Assembly: GCF_034931025.1 (NCBI RefSeq)
Contig: NZ_JAYGIL010000015.1
Coordinates: 84,090-148,089 of the forward strand
Source: Arcicella gelida
GTDB taxonomy: Bacteria; Bacteroidota; Bacteroidia; Cytophagales; Spirosomataceae
DNA: 64,000 nt
Direction of reading: 5' to 3'
Shown: one piece after another, positions 44,821-54,055 of the stretch
How the letters are laid out: every line of letters begins with the position of its first letter
Position numbering within the stretch: position 1 is the stretch's first letter
Notes under the pieces: model-generated
What the model was told of the DNA's origin: nothing
The model's database searches: none
The model's input: only the letters and a program-made list of their open reading frames with translations
Position numbers and translations under genes: made by a program

Positions 44821-46479
44821 CTATTGTACTCTCCAACGAGGGTCACCAGTATCTTTACGACCAGGGAAGCTTGTATCTTTGAAATTGAAATTTAAACCAG
44901 AATATGGACTTACCCAAAGTTCAGATGCTTTTTTGGTATAAGTAAATGAAGGCAAACCAGAGATTTCTGTACCTGCTACATAAGAGAAATCGCCAGTTGT
45001 ATAAGTATTCAAAACAGTAATGTTGGTAACATCTAAACCCGCAGATTTTCCACGAACAGCCAATACGGCAGTTCCAGCTTGATCCCAAGCATGTCCCCAA
45101 ATACAATTCGAAATTTTAATGCCATTCGTTACGTTACGTAAACCAGCCGCACCACGCCAGTTGAATAATGAACCGCTGTTGGTGGCTACTTCACTTAAAG
45201 TACAGTCTTCAATCAATACCGAATTTGAATTCTGACGAGAAGTCAAGAAAATATTGATTTTGCTAAAAGTACTTTTTTGGAAAATAATATTATCCACCGC
45301 AGCATTTCCAGCACCATCAGTGTCGGTCGTTAAAATACCATAGTTACCTATTTGATGAATAATAGAGTTTTTAATAATGAAATTATTTGCAAAGAATTTC
45401 CCTCTGATACGTAATAAACCACGCATATTTGAAGCAATACAATTATCCAAAGAAAGTTCTTTAACGGTAGTAAGCGTAGAAATATTTGGATTGAAAATAT
45501 AACTTCCGCCGATGTCTGCTCCGATAAATTCGATATTATTGAAACGAATATAGTCTAAATTAACTCCCGCAGCGATATTTCCGCCACCTGAAGTCGTAAT
45601 AATCGTTTTTTGCTCCCCAAAACCATAAGCACTTGTTACAGTAACAGACTTAGCAAAATTGTTAGTAGGCATTACATAGGTTGCCCCTTTTTTCAAAACG
45701 ATAATTCCGCCTTCTACTACATTCAACAAAGCAGTGTTTAAGGCTGTTGGGTCGTCACTTTCTGATAAGTCTATTACATTAGGACTACTGGTATCTACCG
45801 AACGACTAATCGTTGTAAAATTATCCCAACCTTTAATTGTCCCGTCGGTAGCATAAATTGCCAATTGATAAGTAGTGAGTGGATTCAGTTTACTAACAAT
45901 GGTACTTCCAGCTTTTTGGTCGGCTTCCGAAACATCATATTGTGCCAGAGGAGTAGCCAATTTAAGGTCAGTTTTGGCAAATACTTTTACTTTAGCCACC
46001 GTTACGCCACCCGTTGACCATCTTATTCTAGCTGCCACATCAATTACATCTGCTGCTGTAGGCGTTGCCATAATACTTGGGAATTTTTCAGTTTTTACAC
46101 TTCCTAAATCCGACATTTTACTATCCAATTCTGTTTTTGCGGCATGTGCCAAGGCACGCACTTGATAAGTAGTATTCCAATAAAGTGATTCGCCTTTTAG
46201 TAAAGTTTCGTCAACAATTACATAATTTGTATCTACTTTAAAAGTAAAATCAGTTGTTTTGAAAGTATCTCTACTAACTTCTACAGTGTAGCCTGTTGCT
46301 GCTTTGATATTACCCATATTGACGATGATGGTATTATTTTTGGCAGAAAGTTCTTTGTTTAAAACTGGTCTGAAAAGACGAGTTTCAGCCGTGATTTCTT
46401 CTTCAGGTTTGCAAGCAAAGAAAGCCACTAAGCTCATCATTACAATTGCGAAACCTTGTTTTATATGTGTTTTATTCAT
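44821..46479 (-). CDS. Surface lipoprotein with DUF4957/DUF5123-type beta-helix, pectin-locus binding protein
   Basis: 552 residues from the ATG at 46479. The frame extends upstream to 46572, but that part is translated intergenic repeat. The lipoprotein signal ends at Cys23 (LVAFFAC), followed by acidic residues. Two fibronectin III-like domains (about 30-230) lead to a parallel beta-helix (about 240-510) and a C-terminal stretch ending GRKDTGDPRW, the hallmark ending of DUF5123 proteins. Catalytic pectinase residues are not evident. By position after susD it is best seen as a surface glycan-binding protein for pectin. Confidence 0.85.
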   Translation of the reverse strand: MNKTHIKQGFAIVMMSLVAFFACKPEEEITAETRLFRPVLNKELSAKNNTIIVNMGNIKAATGYTVEVSRDTFKTTDFTFKVDTNYVIVDETLLKGESLYWNTTYQVRALAHAAKTELDSKMSDLGSVKTEKFPSIMATPTAADVIDVAARIRWSTGGVTVAKVKVFAKTDLKLATPLAQYDVSEADQKAGSTIVSKLNPLTTYQLAIYATDGTIKGWDNFTTISRSVDTSSPNVIDLSESDDPTALNTALLNVVEGGIIVLKKGATYVMPTNNFAKSVTVTSAYGFGEQKTIITTSGGGNIAAGVNLDYIRFNNIEFIGADIGGSYIFNPNISTLTTVKELSLDNCIASNMRGLLRIRGKFFANNFIIKNSIIHQIGNYGILTTDTDGAGNAAVDNIIFQKSTFSKINIFLTSRQNSNSVLIEDCTLSEVATNSGSLFNWRGAAGLRNVTNGIKISNCIWGHAWDQAGTAVLAVRGKSAGLDVTNITVLNTYTTGDFSYVAGTEISGLPSFTYTKKASELWVSPYSGLNFNFKDTSFPGRKDTGDPRWRVQ

Positions 46480-46513
46480 GAGTATTTCTTTGTTTAATTT
46501 TTTGAGTGATGAG

Positions 46514-46557
46514 TTGTGCGTTAGTGAATTTTGTATTAATAATTCACTAACGCACAA
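46514..46557. promoter_or_regulatory. Intercistronic hairpin between susD and the surface lipoprotein gene
   Basis: Perfect 17-bp arms TTGTGCGTTAGTGAATT (46514-46530) and AATTCACTAACGCACAA (46541-46557) with a 10-base loop. It lies in the 98-bp gap of the operon and is built from the AATTCACTAA word that recurs in other gaps. Confidence 0.65.
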
Positions 46558-46577
46558 TTTATACACGCACAATTCTT

Positions 46578-48392
46578 TTAAAACTGGTAGCCATCATTTG
46601 CCAATTTTCCTTGACTATTTGTAATAGCTTCTGCTGGAATTGGGAAAATGTATCGTGCAACTCCCGGTACTGGACCATTGTAATATTTTTCCCAGTCTTT
46701 AGTAATCCAGTCTTGGTAAGTAGTTGCAGTAGGTTTTAAGCTGGCAAGGAAGGATACTCTCGTCCAAGAAGCGTCTGGCGTTCCTACGTATTTACGGCTT
46801 GGATTTAATACTTTGAAATTGCCACTGGCATCTCTTTTCCAGTACATATAATCAGGTAATTCTGAATATTTCCCTGAACCTGTAAAAGCTGCATCTGCCA
46901 TTTCTTTTGTGGTTGCTACCAATTCTTGCGATTTTTTAGCGTATAAATTCCAACGAATTAATTCATATTTACGAATCATTTCACCACCAAATTCCCAAGC
47001 TCTTTCATTGACAATTGCATCAAAAAATGTTTGCTTGCTTCCCGAAATACTTGTGATGTAGCTTGTTACTTTTTCTGACCAATATTTAGAATCAAAAGCA
47101 CGTTGACGTACTATTTTCAATGCTTCTTGGGCTAAAACTGTTGGACCATTCAATTCGTTTTCGGCTTCTGCCAACATCAATAAAACATCAGAGTAACGCA
47201 ACATTGGCCAGTTGATACCTGTTCCTTTGGCTGTTGAAGCACCAGGAGCTTTATCTAAAAACCAACGACTCCATTTTCCTTGAGCAATGTTCATTGAATT
47301 ATTTACGAAAACAGCTTGTCCGCTTGTGTTGATTTTGTACAAGGCACAAGTAACATCACGGCGAATATCCAAGGTATCAAAAGAGAAATAATAAGTTGGA
47401 GGAATAGCCATGTAATTGTTTCCTGAGCCATAACTATGTGCAGCAGTTGTTCCACCATCAACAGTAATACCGATGTTCCAACCTACGTCACCGTTTCCAT
47501 TGGCGAATGGTACTTCAAATAAAATATCGCTATTGGTAGGTGTTACAAATTTTGATTCATTCAAAAACACTTGTCTGAAATCTGTTGGTAAAGCACGGTC
47601 TTTTAGCGTTATTAATTTCTCTGAATATTCTTTCGCAATTTTATAATACTCTAAATAATCCGATTTACGTTCCATTGCCAAAGAAGGAGTAAGGTAATAT
47701 CCACCTCTTTGTAATGCCAAGCGAGCAATCATACCGAGTGTATATTCACGATTTACTTGTTCAATACCATAGCTAGTTTGGTCAGCCCAAGACATTTTTC
47801 CTTCAATATCAATCAAATCCTGAATTACTTGCGTCAAGATAACGTTGCGGTCTTCTTTTGGTAAAAAGAAATCATTTCCAGCTTTTGGTGCTAGGCGAAC
47901 ATTCGGTACATCCCCAAAATAAAACGTTAACATACTGTACCAATAAGCACGAATGGTATAAGCTTCGCCAAGCATTTGGTACATTTTTTTAGAAATAGTA
48001 GCATCCGAAGATTTAAGAGCGGCACTGGCTTCAATGCCTTCAATGGCTACATTACAGTTTCTGATAGCGGTATAGGCGGCATTCCACGTAATACGTAAAT
48101 CACTGTTGGTTGCAAGGGCGCTTAAATCCCAAATTTGATAACGGTCTGCCGAGCTCGACCAGCCACTTTGGTGTTCGATGTCAGTATTGCCCGCCATGTT
48201 ATTTGAAAGTCTTGAACGGAAGGCATCTTGCCCGAAAGATTCATAAATGGCATTTACTCCTTTACGAGCATCATCCACGTTTGAATAAATATAATTCGTA
48301 TCGAAAGTTGACAATGAATCTGGTTCTAAAAAGTCTTTGCAGGATGTCATAAAAATTGACAAGGCTGCGAGAATCACTAATTTCTTTTTCAT
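46578..48392 (-). CDS. SusD/RagB family nutrient-binding outer-membrane lipoprotein
   Basis: 604 residues. The lipoprotein signal ends at Cys18 (IFMTSC). The SusD fold is marked by CKDFLEPDSLSTFD at the start, TWNAAYTAIRNCNVAIEGI, a MLGEAYTIRAYWYSMLTFYFG helix, NWPMLRYSDVLLMLAEAEN and the C-terminal NERAWEFGGEMIRKYELIRW. It caps the SusC transporter at the cell surface and binds oligosaccharides. It lies 70 bp after susC. Confidence 0.95.
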   Translation of the reverse strand: MKKKLVILAALSIFMTSCKDFLEPDSLSTFDTNYIYSNVDDARKGVNAIYESFGQDAFRSRLSNNMAGNTDIEHQSGWSSSADRYQIWDLSALATNSDLRITWNAAYTAIRNCNVAIEGIEASAALKSSDATISKKMYQMLGEAYTIRAYWYSMLTFYFGDVPNVRLAPKAGNDFFLPKEDRNVILTQVIQDLIDIEGKMSWADQTSYGIEQVNREYTLGMIARLALQRGGYYLTPSLAMERKSDYLEYYKIAKEYSEKLITLKDRALPTDFRQVFLNESKFVTPTNSDILFEVPFANGNGDVGWNIGITVDGGTTAAHSYGSGNNYMAIPPTYYFSFDTLDIRRDVTCALYKINTSGQAVFVNNSMNIAQGKWSRWFLDKAPGASTAKGTGINWPMLRYSDVLLMLAEAENELNGPTVLAQEALKIVRQRAFDSKYWSEKVTSYITSISGSKQTFFDAIVNERAWEFGGEMIRKYELIRWNLYAKKSQELVATTKEMADAAFTGSGKYSELPDYMYWKRDASGNFKVLNPSRKYVGTPDASWTRVSFLASLKPTATTYQDWITKDWEKYYNGPVPGVARYIFPIPAEAITNSQGKLANDGYQF

Positions 48393-48462
48393 AATTATTA
48401 TTAATAACTGTTCGCTTGAACGTTCAGCTATATTTATGTTGATTATAAATTGCTTTCTTTAC

Positions 48463-51400
48463 TTAAAAAGTAATGTTAACACCAAAAGTATAAGAACGGC
48501 TTCTAGGGAAAGATGAATAATCTACGCCAGGTGTTAAGCCAGAATAACTACTTCTGGTAGTACTTACTTCTGGGTCATAACCAGAGTATTTCGTCCATAA
48601 GTAAAGGTTGTTACCTGTTACATAGACTCTAAATTGTGACATACCAAGTTTAGAAATCCAGCTTTTAGGTAAAGAGTAACCAATGTTTAAGTTGTTCAAA
48701 CGAATGAAAGAACCATCCTCAACAGCCCAGTCGCTGATTAATGTTTGCGAATCGCTAAAACCTAGAGGCGACCAAATGTTTTTATTCGCATTCAATTCAG
48801 CTAATTGCGTTAGGTCGGTTACGATTTCTCCCGGAGTACCAGTATATTTCCCGTCAACGTCTAAATAAGTAAAGCGATTTTCAAGACTCATGGCATCAGT
48901 AAGGTTTCCATAAGTAACACGACGGAATTGGTTGTACTGAATTTTACCAGTGTTATATACATCATTTCCATACGACCAGTTAAAGAAAATCGAAGCGTCT
49001 AATCCTTTATAACGACCATTAAAGCCGAATCCACCTTGTGCTTTTGGAAGTGTATTTCCGATAACCTTGCGGTCAAGGCTATTTACTACGCCATCGCCAT
49101 TAATATCTTTTAGTTTGATAAAGCCCGGTCTGATAGCCGAATTTCCTGTGATTGAAGTAGAGTTAATCACTCCTTCTTTTAGGATATACCTTCTAGCGGT
49201 AGCATCGTAGCTTGCGAAATCATTGGTTGAGTAATATCCATCTGTAACATAACCATAAATATCACCCAAAGTACCACCAACTTTTACGTAGAAATCGTCT
49301 TGGTCACGTAAATCAGTACTTGCCCAGTTTGATTGAAAGAAACGTTCCGTCGTTCCATCAAGTGCTTCTACTTTAGCTCTGTTCATCCCGAAGTTGAAAT
49401 TTGCAGAGAAAGAAACATCAGATTTATCAATGAAATAACCTGTCAAAGATAATTCAACTCCTTTGTTTGAAGTACTACCCACATTGTTCCATTGTCTGGT
49501 AAAACCTGAACTTGAAGGAATGGCAGATTGAAGTAATAAATCTTTCGTTACGTTTTGGTACAAATCAATACTTCCGACTAAGCGTTGTTTGAAGAAAGCG
49601 AAATCTAAACCAAGGTTTTTATTAATAGTTGTTTCCCAAACCAAATTAGGGTTATATAAAGTAGTGCCAGTTGGAGCATAATAAACATTATCTACATTGC
49701 CAAAGCCTGGTCCACGAAGTGTTGTAGCTTCAAACAAGAACTTTGTTGCAGTAGCATCAATACGATCGTTACCAGTAGCACCATAACTTGCACGAAGTTT
49801 CAATTCATCTAAAGCGGTGATGTTTTTGAAGAGTTTCGTTTCAGAGATTTTCCAACCCAAAGCCAAAGCAGGGAATAAACCTACACGGTTTTCAGCACTG
49901 AATTTACTTGAAGCATCTGCTCTGAAAGTAATAGCAGCCAAGTAACGATCTTTGAATTGATAATTGATACGACCAAAACCAGAAACACGATTCACGTTAG
50001 TAACTTCAGCAGTAGATTGGCGGTCGGTACGTCCGAATGACATATTGGCAAAAAGCTCTTCTGGTGTAATAGATGCTCTAAAATCTTCAGTACGAATAAA
50101 GCTTTGATTACCTCCCAAAGAATATACTTCGTGTCCTAGCAAGAAATCCAATTTGTGTTTTCCTAAACCAGACATTTGATAACCCAATGTATTTAACCAA
50201 CGGAAAGAATCTACTTCATTGACGGTTTTCTCACCGATTGGTAAGCTACTTCCGTTATTGAAAGATTCTCCAGTTAATGGGCCATAATAACGTAAGTTTT
50301 TATCGAATGATTTTGAACCTGTAATCGTCGATTTTAAATTAAGGTCTTTAAGAATTGCCCAACTTAAACCAGCGTTGAAAACATAGTCTTGTGTAGTTCT
50401 TTTACGCCAGTCTTGCGATACTAATTTTTTAGGACTAACAAGTGCCAAAAGAAAAGAAGCAAAATCATCATCCGTTCCAGCACTGCTTAAATCAATGTCT
50501 AATTCATCAGCAATACCGTTTGTTGGTCTTGTTTGAACAGCATCTTTAATATTAAGTTGTGCAGTACCAGATGTTCCAGCACCATCAATGATGGTATTCG
50601 TAACACGAGCAGAAGCATCAAATTTCAATTTTTTAGTAATTGTTTGATTGATTTTGAAGTTGATAACATTACGATTATAACCCGAACCAGTAAGTAATCC
50701 TTGGTCAGTATTGTTGGTCAAACTTAAGCTCATTGTTGTGTTTTCGTTACCACCACTAATACTTAAATTATGTGATTGAGTGGTACGTGGAGAACCGAAA
50801 AGTTCGTCTTGCCAATTTGTTCCTTTTTTGTTTTGGTACAAATCGTAGTCACCATATTTTCCAAAAAACTTCTCCATGTTGTTCACATCGGCATTCGTTT
50901 TTAGTTTAGCTCTTTCATAGTTTACTAAAACGTATTCGTACGGAGAAAGTACTTTATAGGCCCTGTCAGAAGGTAATGTTTTGAACTGCATAAAACCGTT
51001 ATAAGAAACAGTAGTACGACCCGGACGAGGTTTTTTCGTGGTAATTACCACAACACCATTGGATGCTTGAGCTCCATAAATTGCCGTAGCGGCAGCATCT
51101 TTCAAAACGTTGATGCTTTCAATATCCGAAGGTGGTACATCTTTGATGCTGTTTACAATAAAACCATCTACCACATACAAAGGTGAATTATCTTGTGTAA
51201 GTGAACCACCTCCACGTACACGAATCACCACATCCGCATCTGGAGAACCATCTGTCGTTACTACACTTACACCTGCCATTCTACCCGTCATCGCTTGTGC
51301 AGCACTGGTGATAGGAATGTTTTTTAAATCTCTAGCCGACATACTTGCTACTGAACCAGTATTGTCGGTTTTCTTTACCAAACCGTAACCATCACTTACT

Positions 51401-52083
51401 ACGGCTACTTCTTCGAGCATACTATTATCTGGTGCAAGTGATACATTGATTTCTGTACGACCATCAACGCTTACTTCTTGTGTTTTCATCCCGATGAACG
51501 AGAAAACTAAAGTAGCACCTTTGGCTACCGAAATACTATATTTTCCACTAACGTCTGTTGTTGTTCCAGCGGTAGTTCCTTTAACTTTTACTGTTACGCC
51601 CGGAAGTGTTTCACCTGTTTCTGAATCCACCACTTTACCTTTAACAGTAACGTCGGCGGTGATACTGGGCATGGACGTTTCAATCGTTGAGGAGGGAAGT
51701 ACTATTTTTTCCTCAACAGCAGACATCGGTGTTAATATGATGGCATTATGCACAACTTTATAGCCGATATTAAGCGGAGGCAAGAAACGGCTCAATACAT
51801 TTTTCAGGCTTTCGTTGTTAGCCGTCAAAGTAAGATTCGTTGCTTGTGAAATACTGTTTTTGGAACTAAAAACAAAAGGTACTCCCGATTCCTTCTCCAG
51901 TTCTTTGAGTACACCTTTGATTGTGCTGTTTTTTATAGAAACAGTCACGGTTTTGGCTAAAACTTCTTGTGCTTTGGCTTCTTTGGCATACGATGCCACC
52001 ATGAAAGCTACAGCAATGGCCAACTGAATGACAGTCATCCTCATGATTTTGAAAAATGTTGTCTTAATAAATTGTTTTTCCAT
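48463..52083 (-). CDS. SusC/RagA TonB-linked transporter with STN signalling domain
   Basis: 1206 residues. After the signal peptide (about 1-39, ending AKEAKAQ) comes an STN domain (about 45-118, STIKGVLKELEKESGVPFVF), the part that contacts FecR-type anti-sigma factors. A carboxypeptidase-D-like regulatory domain follows (about 148-222, VKGKVVDSETGETLPGV), then the TonB-box region and plug (MTGRMAGVSVVTTDGSPDAD, YVVDGF, DAAATAIYGAQASNGVVVIT) and the 22-strand barrel ending in FGVNITF. It imports oligosaccharides across the outer membrane and signals substrate presence. The ECF sigma and FecR genes lie directly upstream. Confidence 0.96.
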   Translation of the reverse strand: MEKQFIKTTFFKIMRMTVIQLAIAVAFMVASYAKEAKAQEVLAKTVTVSIKNSTIKGVLKELEKESGVPFVFSSKNSISQATNLTLTANNESLKNVLSRFLPPLNIGYKVVHNAIILTPMSAVEEKIVLPSSTIETSMPSITADVTVKGKVVDSETGETLPGVTVKVKGTTAGTTTDVSGKYSISVAKGATLVFSFIGMKTQEVSVDGRTEINVSLAPDNSMLEEVAVVSDGYGLVKKTDNTGSVASMSARDLKNIPITSAAQAMTGRMAGVSVVTTDGSPDADVVIRVRGGGSLTQDNSPLYVVDGFIVNSIKDVPPSDIESINVLKDAAATAIYGAQASNGVVVITTKKPRPGRTTVSYNGFMQFKTLPSDRAYKVLSPYEYVLVNYERAKLKTNADVNNMEKFFGKYGDYDLYQNKKGTNWQDELFGSPRTTQSHNLSISGGNENTTMSLSLTNNTDQGLLTGSGYNRNVINFKINQTITKKLKFDASARVTNTIIDGAGTSGTAQLNIKDAVQTRPTNGIADELDIDLSSAGTDDDFASFLLALVSPKKLVSQDWRKRTTQDYVFNAGLSWAILKDLNLKSTITGSKSFDKNLRYYGPLTGESFNNGSSLPIGEKTVNEVDSFRWLNTLGYQMSGLGKHKLDFLLGHEVYSLGGNQSFIRTEDFRASITPEELFANMSFGRTDRQSTAEVTNVNRVSGFGRINYQFKDRYLAAITFRADASSKFSAENRVGLFPALALGWKISETKLFKNITALDELKLRASYGATGNDRIDATATKFLFEATTLRGPGFGNVDNVYYAPTGTTLYNPNLVWETTINKNLGLDFAFFKQRLVGSIDLYQNVTKDLLLQSAIPSSSGFTRQWNNVGSTSNKGVELSLTGYFIDKSDVSFSANFNFGMNRAKVEALDGTTERFFQSNWASTDLRDQDDFYVKVGGTLGDIYGYVTDGYYSTNDFASYDATARRYILKEGVINSTSITGNSAIRPGFIKLKDINGDGVVNSLDRKVIGNTLPKAQGGFGFNGRYKGLDASIFFNWSYGNDVYNTGKIQYNQFRRVTYGNLTDAMSLENRFTYLDVDGKYTGTPGEIVTDLTQLAELNANKNIWSPLGFSDSQTLISDWAVEDGSFIRLNNLNIGYSLPKSWISKLGMSQFRVYVTGNNLYLWTKYSGYDPEVSTTRSSYSGLTPGVDYSSFPRSRSYTFGVNITF

Positions 52084-52090
52084 AAATTTG
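52059..52090 (+). promoter_or_regulatory. Possible antisense promoter at the susC start codon
   Basis: TAAATTTG (52083-52090) matches the Bacteroidota -7 consensus TAnnTTTG exactly on the plus strand. TTG at 52059-52061 lies 21 bp upstream, within the expected -33 spacing. It overlaps the susC start codon and points away from susC. The motif is short and AT-rich, so chance is possible. Confidence 0.35.
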
Positions 52091-52096
52091 CTTTGT

Positions 52097-52200
52097 ACGA
52101 TTTTGTGTTTGAAATCTACATTACTCTTAAATCACCTAGGAAATGATTGGGGGTAATTTTTGGGCTTGGGTGCTGGTAACACTTCAAGCCCTCTTTTTTT
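52097..52200 (+). ncRNA. Predicted cis-antisense RNA over the susC leader
   Basis: Predicted from a promoter-like element (52059-52090) and an intrinsic terminator (52162-52200) on the plus strand, where no plus-strand gene exists. The RNA would be about 100 nt and complementary to the susC 5' leader. Bacteroides polysaccharide loci with ECF sigma/FecR control are known to encode short RNAs antisense to the susC leader that repress it (for example DonS). The match in position, size and strand is the basis for this call; expression is not shown. Confidence 0.42.
52162..52200 (+). terminator. Plus-strand intrinsic terminator in the susC leader region
   Basis: Stem GGGCTTG / CAAGCCC with an inner GTG/CAC extension, followed by TCTTTTTTT. 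In minus-strand RNA the same stem is followed by A residues, so it can terminate only plus-strand transcription, although no gene ends here on that strand. Confidence 0.8.
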
Positions 52201-52323
52201 ATTTGAAATTGTATTGGTTGATAATAAAATACTTGGTTAAATTTCTGCTAAACAGGATGTTGCTTTTTAGCGTTTTGAATTAAAATTCTTCACTCATAAT
52301 TCACAATTCATAACTCATAACTA

Positions 52324-53361
52324 CTACAAACAGCCTTCGCCAATAATCGTAATTTCATTGCCTTCTATTTGATAAGTAGCATTGATAGAACTACAAATAA
52401 TATCCATCATCACGGGTAAACGCTGGTTGGTGAAATTGGCGAAAAGGGTACATTTACGAATATTCATGTTGGGAGTACGGATGGTCATACCATATTCTAC
52501 TTCCAGTCGGGTTAATACCTTATCAAGTGCTACTTCATCAAAACTGATGCTGATTGGCTCCCAAAGCTGGCGGTGTTTACTTTTTTCAAGAGTTAAATCA
52601 TGCGTTTCTAAAGTATTCTCTTCTTTCTGAATTACTACTTGTTGTTGTGGCGTAATGATTACCTGATTGAAACGTTCGCTATTTTCAGGGTCTTGGTATT
52701 TTACTTTTACTTTTCCCGTTACCACCGAAACCTCATATTTTGCATCTTTTGAAGATGCCACCACATTGAAACTTGTTCCCAACACCACTACATTCAGACC
52801 TTTGTTTTTCACATAAAAAGGCTGTTCTTTATTCGGTTTTACATCGAAAAAAGCTTCTCCTTCTAAATACACATCTCTGGTTGCCGCATTTTTTACAATC
52901 TTGTACAAAATGGTGGTTGAAGGATTTAACCAAACCTTACTTCCATCGGGCAGAGCTAATTCATGAATTGCTTTACTAGTATTGGTGAATGATTGCCACA
53001 ACGAACGTTCTTTTTGTGAAACTTCTTTGAAGCCAACCGTTTCCTGTAGGTTACTTTCTTTTTGCGGCTGCCAAAACCAGCCTAACAATACCAGGAAACT
53101 GGCTGCAATACCAGTAATAGCCCAACGAATTACTTTGCGATTAAACAAAGGAATTACGGATGTTTCTAATGCTTCGCTGTTGAGGTTTTGTTGTAATGTT
53201 TCCCAAACCCTTTCTTCAGGTTCTGTATGCTCTTCAACTCCGTCTTGATTGTCGTCGAAGGCATTGTACCAATCCAACAGTTTTTTGATTTCATCAGGAG
53301 TATATTTTTGCTTGAGCGAATTGATGATTTCATCATCATCCTTGAATTCACCTTGAATCAT
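52324..53361 (-). CDS. FecR family anti-sigma factor
   Basis: 345 residues. A cytoplasmic N-terminal sigma-binding part (about 1-75) is followed by a single membrane segment (79-97, AITGIAASFLVLLGWFW) and the periplasmic FecR domain with ELALPDGSKVWLNPSTTI, RDVYLEGEAFFDVKPNKEQP, VVVLGTSFNVVA and VSVVTGKVKV. The C-terminal part (about 260-345, FDEVALDKVLTRLEVEYGM, CTLFANFTNQRLPVMMDII) is the STN-contacting region. It holds the ECF sigma factor inactive until SusC signals. It lies 100 bp downstream of the sigma gene. Confidence 0.95.
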   Translation of the reverse strand: MIQGEFKDDDEIINSLKQKYTPDEIKKLLDWYNAFDDNQDGVEEHTEPEERVWETLQQNLNSEALETSVIPLFNRKVIRWAITGIAASFLVLLGWFWQPQKESNLQETVGFKEVSQKERSLWQSFTNTSKAIHELALPDGSKVWLNPSTTILYKIVKNAATRDVYLEGEAFFDVKPNKEQPFYVKNKGLNVVVLGTSFNVVASSKDAKYEVSVVTGKVKVKYQDPENSERFNQVIITPQQQVVIQKEENTLETHDLTLEKSKHRQLWEPISISFDEVALDKVLTRLEVEYGMTIRTPNMNIRKCTLFANFTNQRLPVMMDIICSSINATYQIEGNEITIIGEGCL

Positions 53362-53461
53362 GTTAGTTGCTATTTTTTATCAATAAAATACTATTTACTC
53401 CTTAACTTACTTGTCGGTTAAGGAAAACAGTTCCACTACTTGAATATGATTATTTTTGAAA

Positions 53462-54055
53462 TTAATTTTCAAAAAGGAAGAAAAAGAGAGGAAAAAGGGC
53501 GTTTGGACTAATAAATTCAGCCATACGAGACTTCAATAAGCGTAAAGCTTTGGCAATGTGGTTTTCGACAGTATTTTCAGAAATGCCTAATTGGATTGCA
53601 ATTTCTTTTTGAGAAAGCCCAGCTCTACTCAACAAAAATACTTCTCGGCATTTTTCGGGTAATACTGTAAGATTTTCTTGATACAGCCGCATAGCATCGG
53701 CATAGAGGATGTTTTCTTCGGTAATGTTGGAGCTTTGATTGATGTGTAATTGATAATCCAGAAAATTTTGTTTTACCGTATGATGGTCGAGTGCATCTAA
53801 AACTCTGTACTTTACACTTCTCATAAGATAGTTTGGCAGTGAATCAATCTGTATTTTTTGACGATTCAGCCACAAATTCAAAAACAAATCATGGATAATA
53901 TCCTCTGTTTGTTGATTATCGTAAAGTCTGCGTTTAGCTAAAGCGTAGAGTTTTTGGAAGTATCTTCTGTAAATTTCCTCAAAAGCAGTCTCATTGTCTT
54001 CTAGCAAAAGACCCAGTAATTCCGTATCGCTTGAAGCTTTGAGTGGTCTGTACAT
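53462..54055 (-). CDS. RNA polymerase ECF-type sigma factor
   Basis: 197 residues from the ATG at 54055 (MYRPLKASSDTELLGLLLED). The frame extends to 54148, but the added residues are a hydrophobic run with no place in a sigma factor. Region 2 includes AFEEIYRRYFQKLYALAKRR and DIIHDLFLNLW. Region 4 has LPEKCREVFLLSRAGLSQKE and the helix-turn-helix IAIQLGISENTVENHIAKAL. It is the Bacteroidota sigma-70 family 1 type that pairs with FecR. It should drive transcription of the pectin locus. Confidence 0.95.
   Translation of the reverse strand: MYRPLKASSDTELLGLLLEDNETAFEEIYRRYFQKLYALAKRRLYDNQQTEDIIHDLFLNLWLNRQKIQIDSLPNYLMRSVKYRVLDALDHHTVKQNFLDYQLHINQSSNITEENILYADAMRLYQENLTVLPEKCREVFLLSRAGLSQKEIAIQLGISENTVENHIAKALRLLKSRMAEFISPNALFPLFFFLFEN

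Noticed and set aside
46480..46572. N-terminal extension of the pectin-locus surface lipoprotein
   Set aside because: The extension translates the intergenic hairpin repeat. The ATG at 46479 gives a proper lipoprotein signal.
52324..53361. FecR-like gene as a free regulator unrelated to the pectin locus
   Set aside because: It lies on the same strand between the sigma gene and an STN-containing susC, which is the standard order of a trans-envelope signalling unit.
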